A stretch of 64,000 nt of DNA from Streptomyces sp. 2131.1. GTDB lineage: Bacteria; Actinomycetota; Actinomycetes; Streptomycetales; Streptomycetaceae. Location: contig NZ_FNSY01000001.1 of assembly GCF_900105515.1 (NCBI RefSeq), forward strand, positions 5,630,001-5,694,000, read 5' to 3'. The notes below the pieces were generated by a model that saw nothing but the letters and a program-made list of their open reading frames with translations, did no database searches and was not told where the DNA came from. The position numbers were made by a program, and so were the translations under genes. Below, piece by piece: positions 34,176 through 42,880 of the stretch (its first letter is position 1; each line of letters opens with the position of its first letter).

Positions 34176-35261
34176 TTGAAGCATCGACGCATATCGAGGA
34201 AGCGCGCAGTGCTGGCGGGCTCGGCGGTCGTCGGCCTGGTCGCGGCGGGCGTGAGCTTCCAGAGCGCGAACGCCAGTGACGAGGTGCCCCGGTTCACGCC
34301 GCGGACGCTGAGCGCGGCCGCGGCCGGGAAGCTCGCCACGGATCTGGGCAAGGACCTGGGCACCGGCGCGGCCGGCTCGTACTACGACGCCGGCAGCAAG
34401 CACCTGGTGATGAACGTGGTCGACGAGACCGCGGCCGAGCGGGTGCGGCAGGCGGGCGGCACGGCCAGAATCGTCGAGAACACCCTCGCCGACCTGAAGT
34501 CCGCCCGGCAGACCCTGGCCGGCAAGGCGACGATCCCCGGCACCTCGTGGGCCGTCGACCCGGTCGGCAACAAGGTCGTCGTCACCGCCGACCGTACGGT
34601 CAAGGGCGCCGACCTGAAGAAGCTCGGGGCGGTGGTCGAGTCGCTGGGCGGCAAGGCCGAACTCAAGAAGTCGGCGGGGGAGTTCAAGCCGTTCATCGCC
34701 GGCGGCGACGCGATCTGGGGCAACGGCGGGCGCTGCTCGCTCGGCTTCAACGTGGTCAAGGACGGCGAGCCGTACTTCCTGACCGCCGGGCACTGCACCG
34801 AGGCGATCTCCAGCTGGTCGGACTCCCAGAGCGGCGCCGAGATCGGTACGAACGCCGGCTCGGAGTTCCCGGACAACGACTTCGGTCTGGTGAAGTACAC
34901 CTCGTCCACCGCGCACCCGAGCGAGGTGGACCTCTACAACGGCTCCACCCAGCCCATCACCAAGGCGGGCGAGGCCACCGTCGGCATGACGGTGACCCGC
35001 AGCGGTTCCACCACCCAGGTCCACGACGGCGAGGTGACGGGCCTGGACGCCACCGTCAACTACGGCAACGGCGACATCGTCAACGGGCTCATCCAGACCA
35101 CGGTCTGCGCCGAGCCGGGCGACAGCGGCGGCTCGCTCTTCGCCGGTGACACGGCGATCGGTCTGACCTCGGGCGGCAGCGGCGACTGCTCGTCGGGCGG
35201 CGAGACGTTCTTCCAGCCGGTGCCGGAGGCGCTGGCGGCGTTCGGCGCCGAGATCGGCTGA
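34176..35261 (+). CDS. Second streptogrisin-type secreted serine protease (longer propeptide)
   Basis: 361 aa from a TTG start with AGGAGG 7 bases upstream. Begins MKHRRISRKRAVLAGSAVVG, signal peptide ending near SANAS. A propeptide of about 140 residues precedes a mature domain starting near IAGGDAIWGNGGRCSLGFNV. Triad: His in LTAGHCT, Asp in NDFGLVKY, Ser in PGDSGGSL. The propeptide is longer than in the first protease, resembling the streptogrisin D type. An in-frame ATG at 34026 would add 50 residues without signal-peptide character. The pair arose by duplication, but the mature parts differ substantially. Confidence 0.88.
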   Translation: MKHRRISRKRAVLAGSAVVGLVAAGVSFQSANASDEVPRFTPRTLSAAAAGKLATDLGKDLGTGAAGSYYDAGSKHLVMNVVDETAAERVRQAGGTARIVENTLADLKSARQTLAGKATIPGTSWAVDPVGNKVVVTADRTVKGADLKKLGAVVESLGGKAELKKSAGEFKPFIAGGDAIWGNGGRCSLGFNVVKDGEPYFLTAGHCTEAISSWSDSQSGAEIGTNAGSEFPDNDFGLVKYTSSTAHPSEVDLYNGSTQPITKAGEATVGMTVTRSGSTTQVHDGEVTGLDATVNYGNGDIVNGLIQTTVCAEPGDSGGSLFAGDTAIGLTSGGSGDCSSGGETFFQPVPEALAAFGAEIG

Positions 35262-35278
35262 CCGTTCCGCACGGCGAA

Positions 35279-35310
35279 GCGTGGCCCCCGGCTCCGGCCG
35301 GGGGCCACGC
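35279..35310. terminator. Terminator between second protease and phospholipase gene
   Basis: Perfect 14-bp stem (GCGTGGCCCCCGGC and complement), 4-base loop, between two convergent genes. Confidence 0.85.
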
Positions 35311-35328
35311 ACGTGTGAGGGGGCCGCT

Positions 35329-35811
35329 TCAGCCGGCCAGGGCCGCCCCGGCCGGTGCTACGCCGAAGATGTCCACCGCGTGGTAGTACGTCCAGGCCGT
35401 GGCGTTGCACGACGTCAGCTTGGCGCCGGAGTAAGCGGAGCACACACGCTTGAGGTCCGCGTATAGGGCGTTGTCGAGGCGGGCCTTGTTGGCGGAGAAC
35501 GTGCCGGCCGCCTTGTAGTTGCGGTACCCGAAGTCGTGGCGGGCGCAGGCCGTCTGGAACGGGAAGCCGAAGGGGTTGTCGGGCGAGGTGCTGCAGTAGT
35601 CCGTCGACCAGTCGAAGCCGTACGCGGACCACGCGCCCTTGTTGTTGCGGGCGGAGTTCCACGCGTTGTAGCTGGCGGCGCTCGTCTGCGTCCAGGAACT
35701 GAGCACCTGGGGCTTGTCCGCGGGGGCCGCCGAGGCGGAGGCGGCGGGCAGCAGGGCGAGCGGGAGCGACAGGCCGAGGGTGGCGAGCAGGGTGGCGACG
35801 CGACGGCGCAT
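35329..35811 (-). CDS. Secreted prokaryotic phospholipase A2
   Basis: 160 aa. Signal peptide (RRRVATLLATLGLSLPLALL) ends near ASAAP. The mature part matches actinobacterial/fungal phospholipase A2: YGFDWSTDYCSTSPDNPFG, then CARHDFGYRNY with the catalytic His-Asp pair, and Cys residues for two disulphides. It cleaves the sn-2 ester of phospholipids, Ca-dependent in the family. ATG 35811 was chosen because GGAGGT lies 7 bases upstream; the frame is open to 35877. No neighbour explains regulation. Confidence 0.9.
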   Translation of the reverse strand: MRRRVATLLATLGLSLPLALLPAASASAAPADKPQVLSSWTQTSAASYNAWNSARNNKGAWSAYGFDWSTDYCSTSPDNPFGFPFQTACARHDFGYRNYKAAGTFSANKARLDNALYADLKRVCSAYSGAKLTSCNATAWTYYHAVDIFGVAPAGAALAG

Positions 35812-35921
35812 GAGCAACCTCCGTGGGGTGGCGGGGAGTCGTGGCGGCTCGCGGGGTGCGCGAGGTCGCTCCAGCATGCCGTCATGTACCTGTCATGCCT
35901 AGATGTCGTCGGGGCCTGACG

Positions 35922-35956
35922 GGACTCCCCTCCGTACGTCAGGTGGAGGGGAGTCC
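35922..35956 (-). terminator. Terminator after the broken membrane-protein gene
   Basis: 12-bp perfect stem (GGACTCCCCTCC and complement), 11-base loop, 12 bp downstream of the minus-strand gene end at 35968. Confidence 0.7.
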
Positions 35957-35967
35957 GAAGACAGGGG

Positions 35968-37016
35968 TCAGACCGGGGTCGAGCCCGCGCCGCCCGTGGG
36001 CGCTTCCGTTCCCGGCGTCGCGTCCCGCTCCTTCCCGCGCATCGCCGTCAGCAGCGTGACCGCCGCGCCCGCCACCGCCCAGGCGGACAGCACCAGCAGG
36101 GGGCCGGTCACGGCGTTGCCGCGGAAGTAGGCGATCGAGCGGGCCGTCCAGGTCGAGGCGCCCGGGGGAGGGCGGGGCCGATCGCGCGCCAGAAGTCCGG
36201 GAGCATCGGGAGGGGGAAGGCGCCGCCCGCGCTCGGGTTGCCCGCGATGACCACGAGCAGGACGGCCAGGCCGATGCCGACGATGCCGGTGAGGGCCTCC
36301 AGGGCGAGGGTGATCATGCCGACCGCGAAGACGGTCAGCGCGCCCAGGCCCGACAGCCCCCAGAAGCTGCCGGGCAGGGCGTCCAGGACCGGGCCGATGA
36401 TGACCGCGCCGCCGATGCCGCCCGCGATGGCGTACAGGGCCATGACCCCGGTCCGGATCAGCGCGCGCTCCCGGTTGGCGGGGCGGCTGCCCGCGCTGAT
36501 CGCGAGGATCGAGGCGCAGAGGTAGCCGCCGACGCACCAGCCCACGGCCAGGTAGAACGAGGACAGCCCGTCGAAGTCCTGGTGCGAGGCCGGGGCCACG
36601 TCCACGGCGCGCGCGGTGCGCTCCTGGCTCAGCTCGGCCTGCTTGATGATCTTCGTCAGGGAGTTGGCCAGGACCGTGCCCCCGCCGGAGGCGACCAGTA
36701 CGGTGTCCCGGGTGCCCCGGGGGTCGACGATCAGGGCGCCGTCGATCTCGCGGTCCAGGATCTGCCGGCGGGCGGTGGCCTCGTCGGCGACCGCGCGGGG
36801 GTCGAGCGGGCCGCCGGGGAGGCCGTCCAGTTCGGTGACCAGGCGGGCGGAGACCTGCTGGGGTGCGACGACGCCGAAGGGGACGTCCGTCGGCTTCGGG
36901 TTGTGCAGGGCCCCGATGTAGGACGCGATGAACAGCAGCTGGAGCGCCAGCACCCCGACGACGAGCAGGGCGGCCCGTGGGGTGACGGCTTTTCTCACCT
37001 CTGCGGCGAAAGTCAT
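35968..37016 (-). pseudogene. Integral membrane protein (DUF3533/YhgE-like), split by a 1-base frameshift
   Basis: The intact part runs from ATG 37016: MTFAAEVRKAVTPRAALL, a first membrane helix (LLVVGVLALQLLFIASYIG), an extracytoplasmic region, then four or five more helices, as in ABC-2/YhgE-Pip type proteins. After DFWRAIGPALP the frame shifts. The true end, ARSIAYFRGNAVTGPLLV, then LSAWAVAGAAVTLLTAMRG, continues in the next frame to 35968. The break is a G5 run at 36164-36168 on the plus strand; six would restore the frame. It may be a recent mutation, phase variation or a sequencing error. Confidence 0.75.
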
Positions 37017-37121
37017 GCCCCCACGCTCCAAGGTGCCCGTCGCCCGCGCAGTCGGAAGGCGGCCGAACGGCGGAAGGGGTGCGGGGTGCGTGACCGGGGG
37101 AGGTGGGCCGGACGCCGAGTA

Positions 37122-37137
37122 TCGTACGAGTGTTCGA
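37122..37137. promoter_or_regulatory. SOS (LexA) box before dnaE2
   Basis: TCGTACGAGTGTTCGA matches the actinobacterial LexA palindrome TCGAAC-N4-GTTCGA with one mismatch. It is 65 bp before the dnaE2 GTG. DnaE2 cassettes are LexA-controlled in other Actinobacteria. Confidence 0.75.
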
Positions 37138-37201
37138 AACTTGGTTTATGGTGGAGAGCGAGGGGGTGGGCAGCGCGTACGAATCGGTTCAGGAGGTGCA
37201 G

Positions 37202-40200
37202 GTGCCAGGGTTCACGCATCTGCATACCGTCTCCGGGTTCTCCCTGCGGTACGGGGCCTCGCACCCGGAGCGGCTGGCGGAGCGCGCCGCCGAGCGGGGC
37301 ATGGAGGCCCTCGCGCTGACCGACCGCGACACCCTGGCCGGCGCCGTCCGGTTCGCCCGGGCCTGCGGGCGGGAAGGGGTGCGCCCGCTGTTCGGGGTGG
37401 ACCTCGCGGTGGCGCCGGTGACGGGGGGCGGGCCCGCCCGGCGCACCCGCACCCCTGCACGCGGGGGTGTCTTTGTCGATGAATCGGCGCCCCGGGTCAC
37501 CTTCCTCGCCCGTGACGGCGTACGGGGCTGGGCCGAGCTGTGCCGCCTGGTCACCGCCGCCCACGCCGCCGTCCCCGAGGGCGGCCGCCCCCTGGTCGAC
37601 CGGCTCGCGCTGCCCGCCGAAGGGCTCACCGTGCTCCTCGGCCCCGCGTCCGACGTGGGCCGGGCGCTGTCCGCCGGCCGCCCCGACCTGGCCGCCGCCC
37701 TCCTCGCCCCCTGGCGCGAGCTGTACGGCGACGACCTCCGGCTCGAAGCCGTCCACCACGGGCGGACCGGCACCGGACCCGGTTCGCTGCGGCTCGCCGC
37801 CCGTACCGTCGGGCTCGCCGCCGAGCAGGGCGTACGGGCCGTGCTGACCAACGCCGTCCGGTACGCCGACGCGGGGCAGGGCCCGGTCGCCGACGTGCTC
37901 GACGCCGCCCGCAGGCTCGTCCCCGTCGACCCGCGCCGCTCCCCGCTCGACAGCGGTGAGCGCTGGCTCAAGGACGCCCGCGCGATGGCGGAGACCGCCG
38001 AGCGGATCACCTCCGCCGCCGGGCTCGGCGCCGGTGCCGGGGCGCGGCTGCTCGCGGAGACCCGGCACACCGCCGACGCCTGCGTGGTCGACCCCGAGGG
38101 GGACATCGGGCTCGGCTCCGTCCACTTCCCCGAACCGCGTCTCGTCGGCGCGGACCGGCGTACCGCCCAGCGGGTGCTGGCCTCCCGCGCCGCCGCCGGC
38201 ATGGTCGTGCACGGCTACGACCGCAGGCCGGAGTACTGGGACCGGATGCACCACGAGCTGGACATCATCGCCCACCACGGCTTCGCCTCGTACTTCCTGA
38301 CGGTCGCCCAGGTGGTCGACGACGTACGGGCGATGAAGGTGCGGGTGGCCGCCCGCGGCTCCGGGGCCGGCTCGCTGGTCAACCACCTCCTGGGCATCGC
38401 CCACGCCGACCCGGTCGAGCACGGGCTGCTGATGGAGCGCTTCCTGTCCATGCGCCGCTTCGTGCTGCCCGACATCGACATCGACGTGGAGTCGGCCCGC
38501 CGCCTCGACGTCTACCGCGCGATCATCGGCCGCTTCGGCGCCGAGCGGGTCGCCACCGTCGCCATGCCCGAGACCTACCGGGTGCGCCACGCCATCCGCG
38601 ACGTCGGCGCCGCGCTCTCCATGAACCCGGCCGAGACCGACCGGCTCGCCAAGGCTTTCCCGCACATCCGGGCCCGCGACGCCCGCGCGGCCATGGAGGA
38701 GCTGCCCGAACTGCGCGAGGTGGCCAGGACCAGGGAGAGGTACGGGCGGCTGTGGGAGCTGGTGGAGGCGCTGGACGCCCTGCCGCGCGGCATCGCCATG
38801 CACCCGTGCGGGGTCCTCCTCTCGGACGCCTCGCTGCTGCGGCGTACCCCCGTCATGCCCACCAGCGGCGAGGGCCTCCCGATGTCCCAGTTCGACAAGG
38901 AGGACGTGGAGCACCTCGGGCTGCTCAAGCTCGACGTGCTGGGCGTACGGATGCAGTCGGCGATGGCGCACGCGGTCGCCGAGGTGAAGCGGGCCTCGGG
39001 GCGCGAGGTGGACCTGGACGCCGTGGAGCCGGGCGACCCGCGCACGTACCAGCTGATCAGGGCGGCGGAGACGCTGGGCTGCTTCCAGATCGAGTCGCCC
39101 GGCCAGCGCGACCTGGTCGGCAGGCTCCAGCCGGAGAACTTCCACGACCTGGTGGTCGACATCTCGCTGTTCCGGCCGGGCCCGGTCTCCGCCGACATGG
39201 TCCGCCCGTTCATCGAGGCCCGGCACGGCCGCGCGCCGGTCCGCTACCCGCACCCCGACCTGGAGGAGCCGCTGCGCGAGACGTACGGCGTGGTGGTCTT
39301 CCACGAGCAGATCATCCAGATCGTCGACATCATGACCGGCTGCGGCCGCGACGAGGCCGACCGGGTCAGGCGCGGGCTCTCCGACCCCGAGTCGCAGGCC
39401 CGGATCAGGGTCTGGTTCGCCCAGCACGCGGCGGCGCGGAAGTACGACGTGGAGGTGATCGCCCGCGCCTGGGAGATCGTCGAGGCGTTCGGCAGCTACG
39501 GCTTCTGCAAGGCGCACGCGGTGGCCTTCGCCGTGCCCACGTACCAGTCGGCCTGGCTGAAGGCGCACCATCCGGCGGCCTTCTACGCCGGGCTGCTCAC
39601 CCACGACCCCGGGATGTACCCGAAGCGGCTGCTGCTCGCCGACGCGCGGCGGCGCGGGGTGCCGGTGCTGCCGTTGGACGTGAACCGGTCGGCGGCCGCC
39701 CATCGAATCGAACTGGTGTCTGACGGGAAGGGTGAGGGGGAGCGCTGGGGGCTGCGGCTGGCGCTCTCGGACGTCCACGGGATCAGCGAGGCCGAGGTCG
39801 CCCGGATCGAGGCCGGGCAGCCCTACAGCTCACTGCTGGACTTCTGGCAGCGTGCCCGTCCGGGAAAGCCGGCCGCCGAACGGCTGGCCCAGGTCGGCGC
39901 GTTGGACGCGTTCGGGGCCAACCGCCGCGACCTGCTGCTCCACCTCTCCGAGCTGCACCGCTCCCAGCGGGGCGCGGGTTCCGGCGGCGCCGGGGCGCAG
40001 CTCCCGCTCGGCGGCGGGCACCGCACCGCTTCCGTCGGCCTGCCCGACCTCAACGAGGCGGAACGGCTCAGCGCCGAGCTGGGCGTGCTGAGCATGGACG
40101 TCTCGCGCCATCTGATGAGCGATCACCACGCCTTCCTGAAGGAGCTGGGCGCGGTCTCGGCCAAGCGGCTGCGCGAGGCACGGCACGGGGAGACCGTGCT

Positions 40201-40666
40201 GGTCGCGGGTGCCAAGGCCGCGACCCAGACACCGCCCATCCGCTCCGGCCGCCGGGTCGTCTTCACCACCCTGGACGACGGCACGGGCCTGGTCGACCTG
40301 GCCTTCTTCGACGACAGCCACGCCGCCTGCGCGCACACCGTCTTCCACTCCTGGCTGCTGCTGGTGCGCGGGGTGGTGCAGCGGCGCGGGGCGCGCAGCC
40401 TGAGTGTGGTCGGCGCGGCCGCCTGGAACCTGGCGGAGCTGGCCGAGCTGCGGCGTACGGGCGGACTCGACGCGGTCGCGGAGCGGCTGGCGCAGGTGCC
40501 GGAGCCGGAGGCGGGGGATGACCCGGAGCCGGCCGGCGACGACGGCCGCCGCATCCGGATGCCCACCGGTTACGAGATGAACCCGTGGGCCGACCTCAAG
40601 CCGCCCGGCGAAGGGCTGCCCACCGGCCGGAAACTGTGGCACCAGAGCCCGGGGAGCGCGGGATGA
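37202..40666 (+). CDS. dnaE2: Error-prone DNA polymerase DnaE2
   Basis: 1154 aa. The PHP domain starts FTHLHTVSGFSLRYG. The polymerase III alpha core follows, with catalytic Asp residues in VLPDIDIDVES (about 421-431) and the third near LLKLDVLG. HGFASYFLTVAQVVDDVR and GSYGFCKAHAVAFA are DnaE-type. The C-terminal OB domain and the end YEMNPWADLKPPGEG are typical of DnaE2 rather than the replicative DnaE1. It performs lesion bypass after DNA damage. GTG has AGGAGG 5 bases upstream. Coupled by ATGA to the imuB-like gene. Confidence 0.93.
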   Translation: MPGFTHLHTVSGFSLRYGASHPERLAERAAERGMEALALTDRDTLAGAVRFARACGREGVRPLFGVDLAVAPVTGGGPARRTRTPARGGVFVDESAPRVTFLARDGVRGWAELCRLVTAAHAAVPEGGRPLVDRLALPAEGLTVLLGPASDVGRALSAGRPDLAAALLAPWRELYGDDLRLEAVHHGRTGTGPGSLRLAARTVGLAAEQGVRAVLTNAVRYADAGQGPVADVLDAARRLVPVDPRRSPLDSGERWLKDARAMAETAERITSAAGLGAGAGARLLAETRHTADACVVDPEGDIGLGSVHFPEPRLVGADRRTAQRVLASRAAAGMVVHGYDRRPEYWDRMHHELDIIAHHGFASYFLTVAQVVDDVRAMKVRVAARGSGAGSLVNHLLGIAHADPVEHGLLMERFLSMRRFVLPDIDIDVESARRLDVYRAIIGRFGAERVATVAMPETYRVRHAIRDVGAALSMNPAETDRLAKAFPHIRARDARAAMEELPELREVARTRERYGRLWELVEALDALPRGIAMHPCGVLLSDASLLRRTPVMPTSGEGLPMSQFDKEDVEHLGLLKLDVLGVRMQSAMAHAVAEVKRASGREVDLDAVEPGDPRTYQLIRAAETLGCFQIESPGQRDLVGRLQPENFHDLVVDISLFRPGPVSADMVRPFIEARHGRAPVRYPHPDLEEPLRETYGVVVFHEQIIQIVDIMTGCGRDEADRVRRGLSDPESQARIRVWFAQHAAARKYDVEVIARAWEIVEAFGSYGFCKAHAVAFAVPTYQSAWLKAHHPAAFYAGLLTHDPGMYPKRLLLADARRRGVPVLPLDVNRSAAAHRIELVSDGKGEGERWGLRLALSDVHGISEAEVARIEAGQPYSSLLDFWQRARPGKPAAERLAQVGALDAFGANRRDLLLHLSELHRSQRGAGSGGAGAQLPLGGGHRTASVGLPDLNEAERLSAELGVLSMDVSRHLMSDHHAFLKELGAVSAKRLREARHGETVLVAGAKAATQTPPIRSGRRVVFTTLDDGTGLVDLAFFDDSHAACAHTVFHSWLLLVRGVVQRRGARSLSVVGAAAWNLAELAELRRTGGLDAVAERLAQVPEPEAGDDPEPAGDDGRRIRMPTGYEMNPWADLKPPGEGLPTGRKLWHQSPGSAG

Positions 40667-41673
40667 ACGGGGTGCCGGACGGGCGGCCCGGGGTCCTCTG
40701 CCTGCGGTTCCGGCGGGTCGGCGGCGGGCCCCCGGACACCGCCGGGTACGCGGGGCTGCTCGCGCTGCTCGGTTCGTTCACCCCGGTCGTGGAGGCGGCG
40801 CCGCCGGACGGCGCGCTCGCCGATGTGCGCGGCGCGCTGCGCTACTTCGGGCGGGACGTGAAGGGGATCGCCTCGGTGATCCGGGTCCGCGCACTGGCCC
40901 TGCACGGGGTGGACTGCGCGATCGGGGCCGCCCAGAACCCGATGCTGGCCCGGATGGCGCTGCGGCAGGCCGCGCCCGGGACGACCTTCGTGGTGCCCGC
41001 CGGCGGGGTGGCCGCCTTCCTCGCGGACCGGCCGGCCGCCGCGCTGGACGGCGTGGGGGCGGCGACGGCCCGGACCCTGTGCGGGTACGGGCTCGACTCC
41101 GTCGGCCGGATCGCGGCCGCCCCGCTCGGCACCCTGCAGCGGATCACCGGGGCCCGGACCGGGCGCGACCTGTGGGAGCGGGCGCACGGCATCGACCGCA
41201 CCGCCGTCGTGCCGAACGCCGCCGCCCGCTCGGTCGCCGCCGAACGCACCTTCCCGCGCGACGAACTGGACCGGGAGCGGCAGCGCCGCGCGCTCATGTC
41301 GCTCACCGAGGAACTGGGGGCGCGGATGCGCGGCGAGGGGCAGGTGTGCCGCGCGCTCGCGGTCTCCGTGCGCTACGCCGACCGCACCGGCTACTCGACG
41401 CTGACCCGCAGCCGTACGCTCCGCGAGCCCACCGCGCACTCCGCGGAGCTCACCGCTCTCGCGTACCGCATCCACGACTCGTTCGCCCTTCAGCGGGCCC
41501 GGGTGCGGGGGATCGGGCTGCGCGCCGAAGGGCTCGGCGACGCGGAGCGGGCGGCCCAGCAGCTGAGCTTCGACCCGGTGGACGAGCGGGCCCGCCGGAT
41601 CGAGGCGGTCGCGGACCGGCTGCGGGACCGGTTCGGCCCCCGGGCCGTGATGCCGGGGCGGCTGGCGGCCTGA
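40663..41673 (+). CDS. ImuB-like Y-family polymerase homologue, active-site residues missing
   Basis: 336 aa. The middle and C-terminal parts (GVGAATARTLCGYGLDSVGRI, then LWERAHGIDRTAV, then the little-finger region with TERTFPRDELD-like spacing) match Y-family polymerases. The N-terminal motif that normally gives DxDxFF is LCLRFRRVGGG, and the SxDE motif is replaced by LADVRGALRYFG, so the metal-binding acids are absent. This fits ImuB, the non-catalytic partner that links DnaE2 to the beta clamp. Overlaps dnaE2 by 4 bp, so it shares the SOS box. Confidence 0.82.
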   Translation: MNGVPDGRPGVLCLRFRRVGGGPPDTAGYAGLLALLGSFTPVVEAAPPDGALADVRGALRYFGRDVKGIASVIRVRALALHGVDCAIGAAQNPMLARMALRQAAPGTTFVVPAGGVAAFLADRPAAALDGVGAATARTLCGYGLDSVGRIAAAPLGTLQRITGARTGRDLWERAHGIDRTAVVPNAAARSVAAERTFPRDELDRERQRRALMSLTEELGARMRGEGQVCRALAVSVRYADRTGYSTLTRSRTLREPTAHSAELTALAYRIHDSFALQRARVRGIGLRAEGLGDAERAAQQLSFDPVDERARRIEAVADRLRDRFGPRAVMPGRLAA

Positions 41674-41695
41674 ACGGGGCCTCGGCCGGTTTGGC

Positions 41696-41732
41696 GGGGC
41701 CCCGGGCGGCCTGGACGGGGCCCCGGGCGGCC
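41696..41732. repeat. Direct repeat after imuB-like gene
   Basis: GGGGCCCCGGGCGGCC occurs twice at a 21-bp interval, with a more degenerate copy before it that includes the imuB-like stop. It is probably slippage in GC-rich spacer; each copy is itself partly palindromic and could weakly terminate. Confidence 0.7.
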
Positions 41733-41795
41733 GGCCGGGCAACTCCCGCGGCCCCGCGGACTTTTTACCGACGCGTAACTTCCCAGCGAACCCTA

Positions 41796-41820
41796 CTCAT
41801 GCGTAATTTGGCATGAGCAC
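41796..41820 (+). promoter_or_regulatory. Inverted repeat upstream of the secreted lipase, copy 1
   Basis: CTCATGC, 8 bases, GCATGAG; the right side reads TTGGCATGAGCAC. A closely similar element lies before the GDSL lipase gene at 46368-46394. Candidate binding site of an activator of secreted lipases. Confidence 0.5.
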
Positions 41821-41903
41821 GCAGAAACGCAACAGAAACTTGTGGTCCGGGCCGCAGGGTGCACAGACATCGCAACTCCCTTGAGCCGCAAGGAGACCCC
41901 ACG

Positions 41904-42800
41904 ATGCTGCCCTGGACCCGCGCGCCGCGCTCCCCACGCGCCCGCCGGACGCTCGCCGCCCTGCTTCTCGCCGTCGCCGCGGTCGCCACCCCCACGGCAA
42001 CCGCCGCCGCGGCCGCCCCCACCGCCGCGACGGCCACCACCTCGCGCGGCTGGAACGACTACTCCTGCAAGCCCTCCGCCGCCCACCCCCGCCCCGTCGT
42101 CCTGGTCCACGGCACCTTCGGGAACTCCGTCGACAACTGGCTGGTCCTGGCCCCCTACCTGGTGAACCGCGGCTACTGCGTCTACTCGCTCGACTACGGC
42201 CAGCTGCCCGGCGTGCCGGTCTTCAACGGCCTCGGCCCGATCGACAAGTCGGCCGGCCAGCTCGCCGCCTTCGTCGACAAGGTGCTCGCCTCCACGGGGA
42301 CGGCCAAGGCGGACATCGTCGGCCACTCCCAGGGCGGCATGATGCCGCACTACTACCTGAAGTTCCTCGGCGGCGCGGCCAAGGTGAACGCCATGATCGG
42401 CCTCGCCCCCGACAACCACGGCACCACGCTGCTCGGCCTGACCAAGCTCCTGCCGTACTTCCCCGGCGTCGGCGACCTGCTCAACGCCGGTACGCCCGGA
42501 CTCGCCGACCAGGTGGCCGGGTCGCCCTTCATCAAGAAGCTCAATTCCCTGCCGGACACCGTGCCCGGGGTGCACTACACCGTCATCGCGACCCGCTACG
42601 ACGAGGTCGTGACCCCGTACCGGACGCAGTTCCTGGACGGACCCGACGTGCGCAACGTCCTGCTCCAGGACCTGTGCCCGGTCGACCTGTCCGAACACGT
42701 GGCGATCGGGACCATCGACCGGGTCGCCTACCACGAGGTGGCGAACGCCCTGGACCCGGCGCACGCGAGTCCGACCGACTGCGCCTCCGTCATCGGCTAG
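41904..42800 (+). CDS. Secreted triacylglycerol lipase (class 2, alpha/beta hydrolase)
   Basis: 298 aa. Signal peptide (RTLAALLLAVAAVATPTATA) ends near residue 36. Oxyanion motif PVVLVHGTFGN; nucleophile elbow VGHSQGG; Asp in TRYDEVVTP; His in LSEHVAIG. Four or more Cys residues could form disulphides (YSCKPS, NRGYC, LCPVD, DCASV). Similar to the S. exfoliatus LipA group. AAGGAG lies 8 bases upstream of the ATG. The upstream inverted repeat and a following hairpin mark it as a single-gene unit. Confidence 0.9.
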   Translation: MLPWTRAPRSPRARRTLAALLLAVAAVATPTATAAAAAPTAATATTSRGWNDYSCKPSAAHPRPVVLVHGTFGNSVDNWLVLAPYLVNRGYCVYSLDYGQLPGVPVFNGLGPIDKSAGQLAAFVDKVLASTGTAKADIVGHSQGGMMPHYYLKFLGGAAKVNAMIGLAPDNHGTTLLGLTKLLPYFPGVGDLLNAGTPGLADQVAGSPFIKKLNSLPDTVPGVHYTVIATRYDEVVTPYRTQFLDGPDVRNVLLQDLCPVDLSEHVAIGTIDRVAYHEVANALDPAHASPTDCASVIG

Positions 42801-42813
42801 ACCCCGTGACGCC

Positions 42814-42846
42814 CTGCCCCGGCTAGGTCACTCCTCGCCGGGGCAG
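42814..42846 (+). terminator. Terminator after the lipase
   Basis: 10-bp perfect stem (CTGCCCCGGC and complement), 13-base loop, directly after the lipase stop. Confidence 0.7.
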
Positions 42847-42880
42847 CGGCACTGTCAGTGCCGGCTGGCACGATCGGATC

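Noticed and set aside
37013..39778. 921-aa open frame on the minus strand
   Set aside because: Antisense shadow of dnaE2; no domain, no ribosome site.
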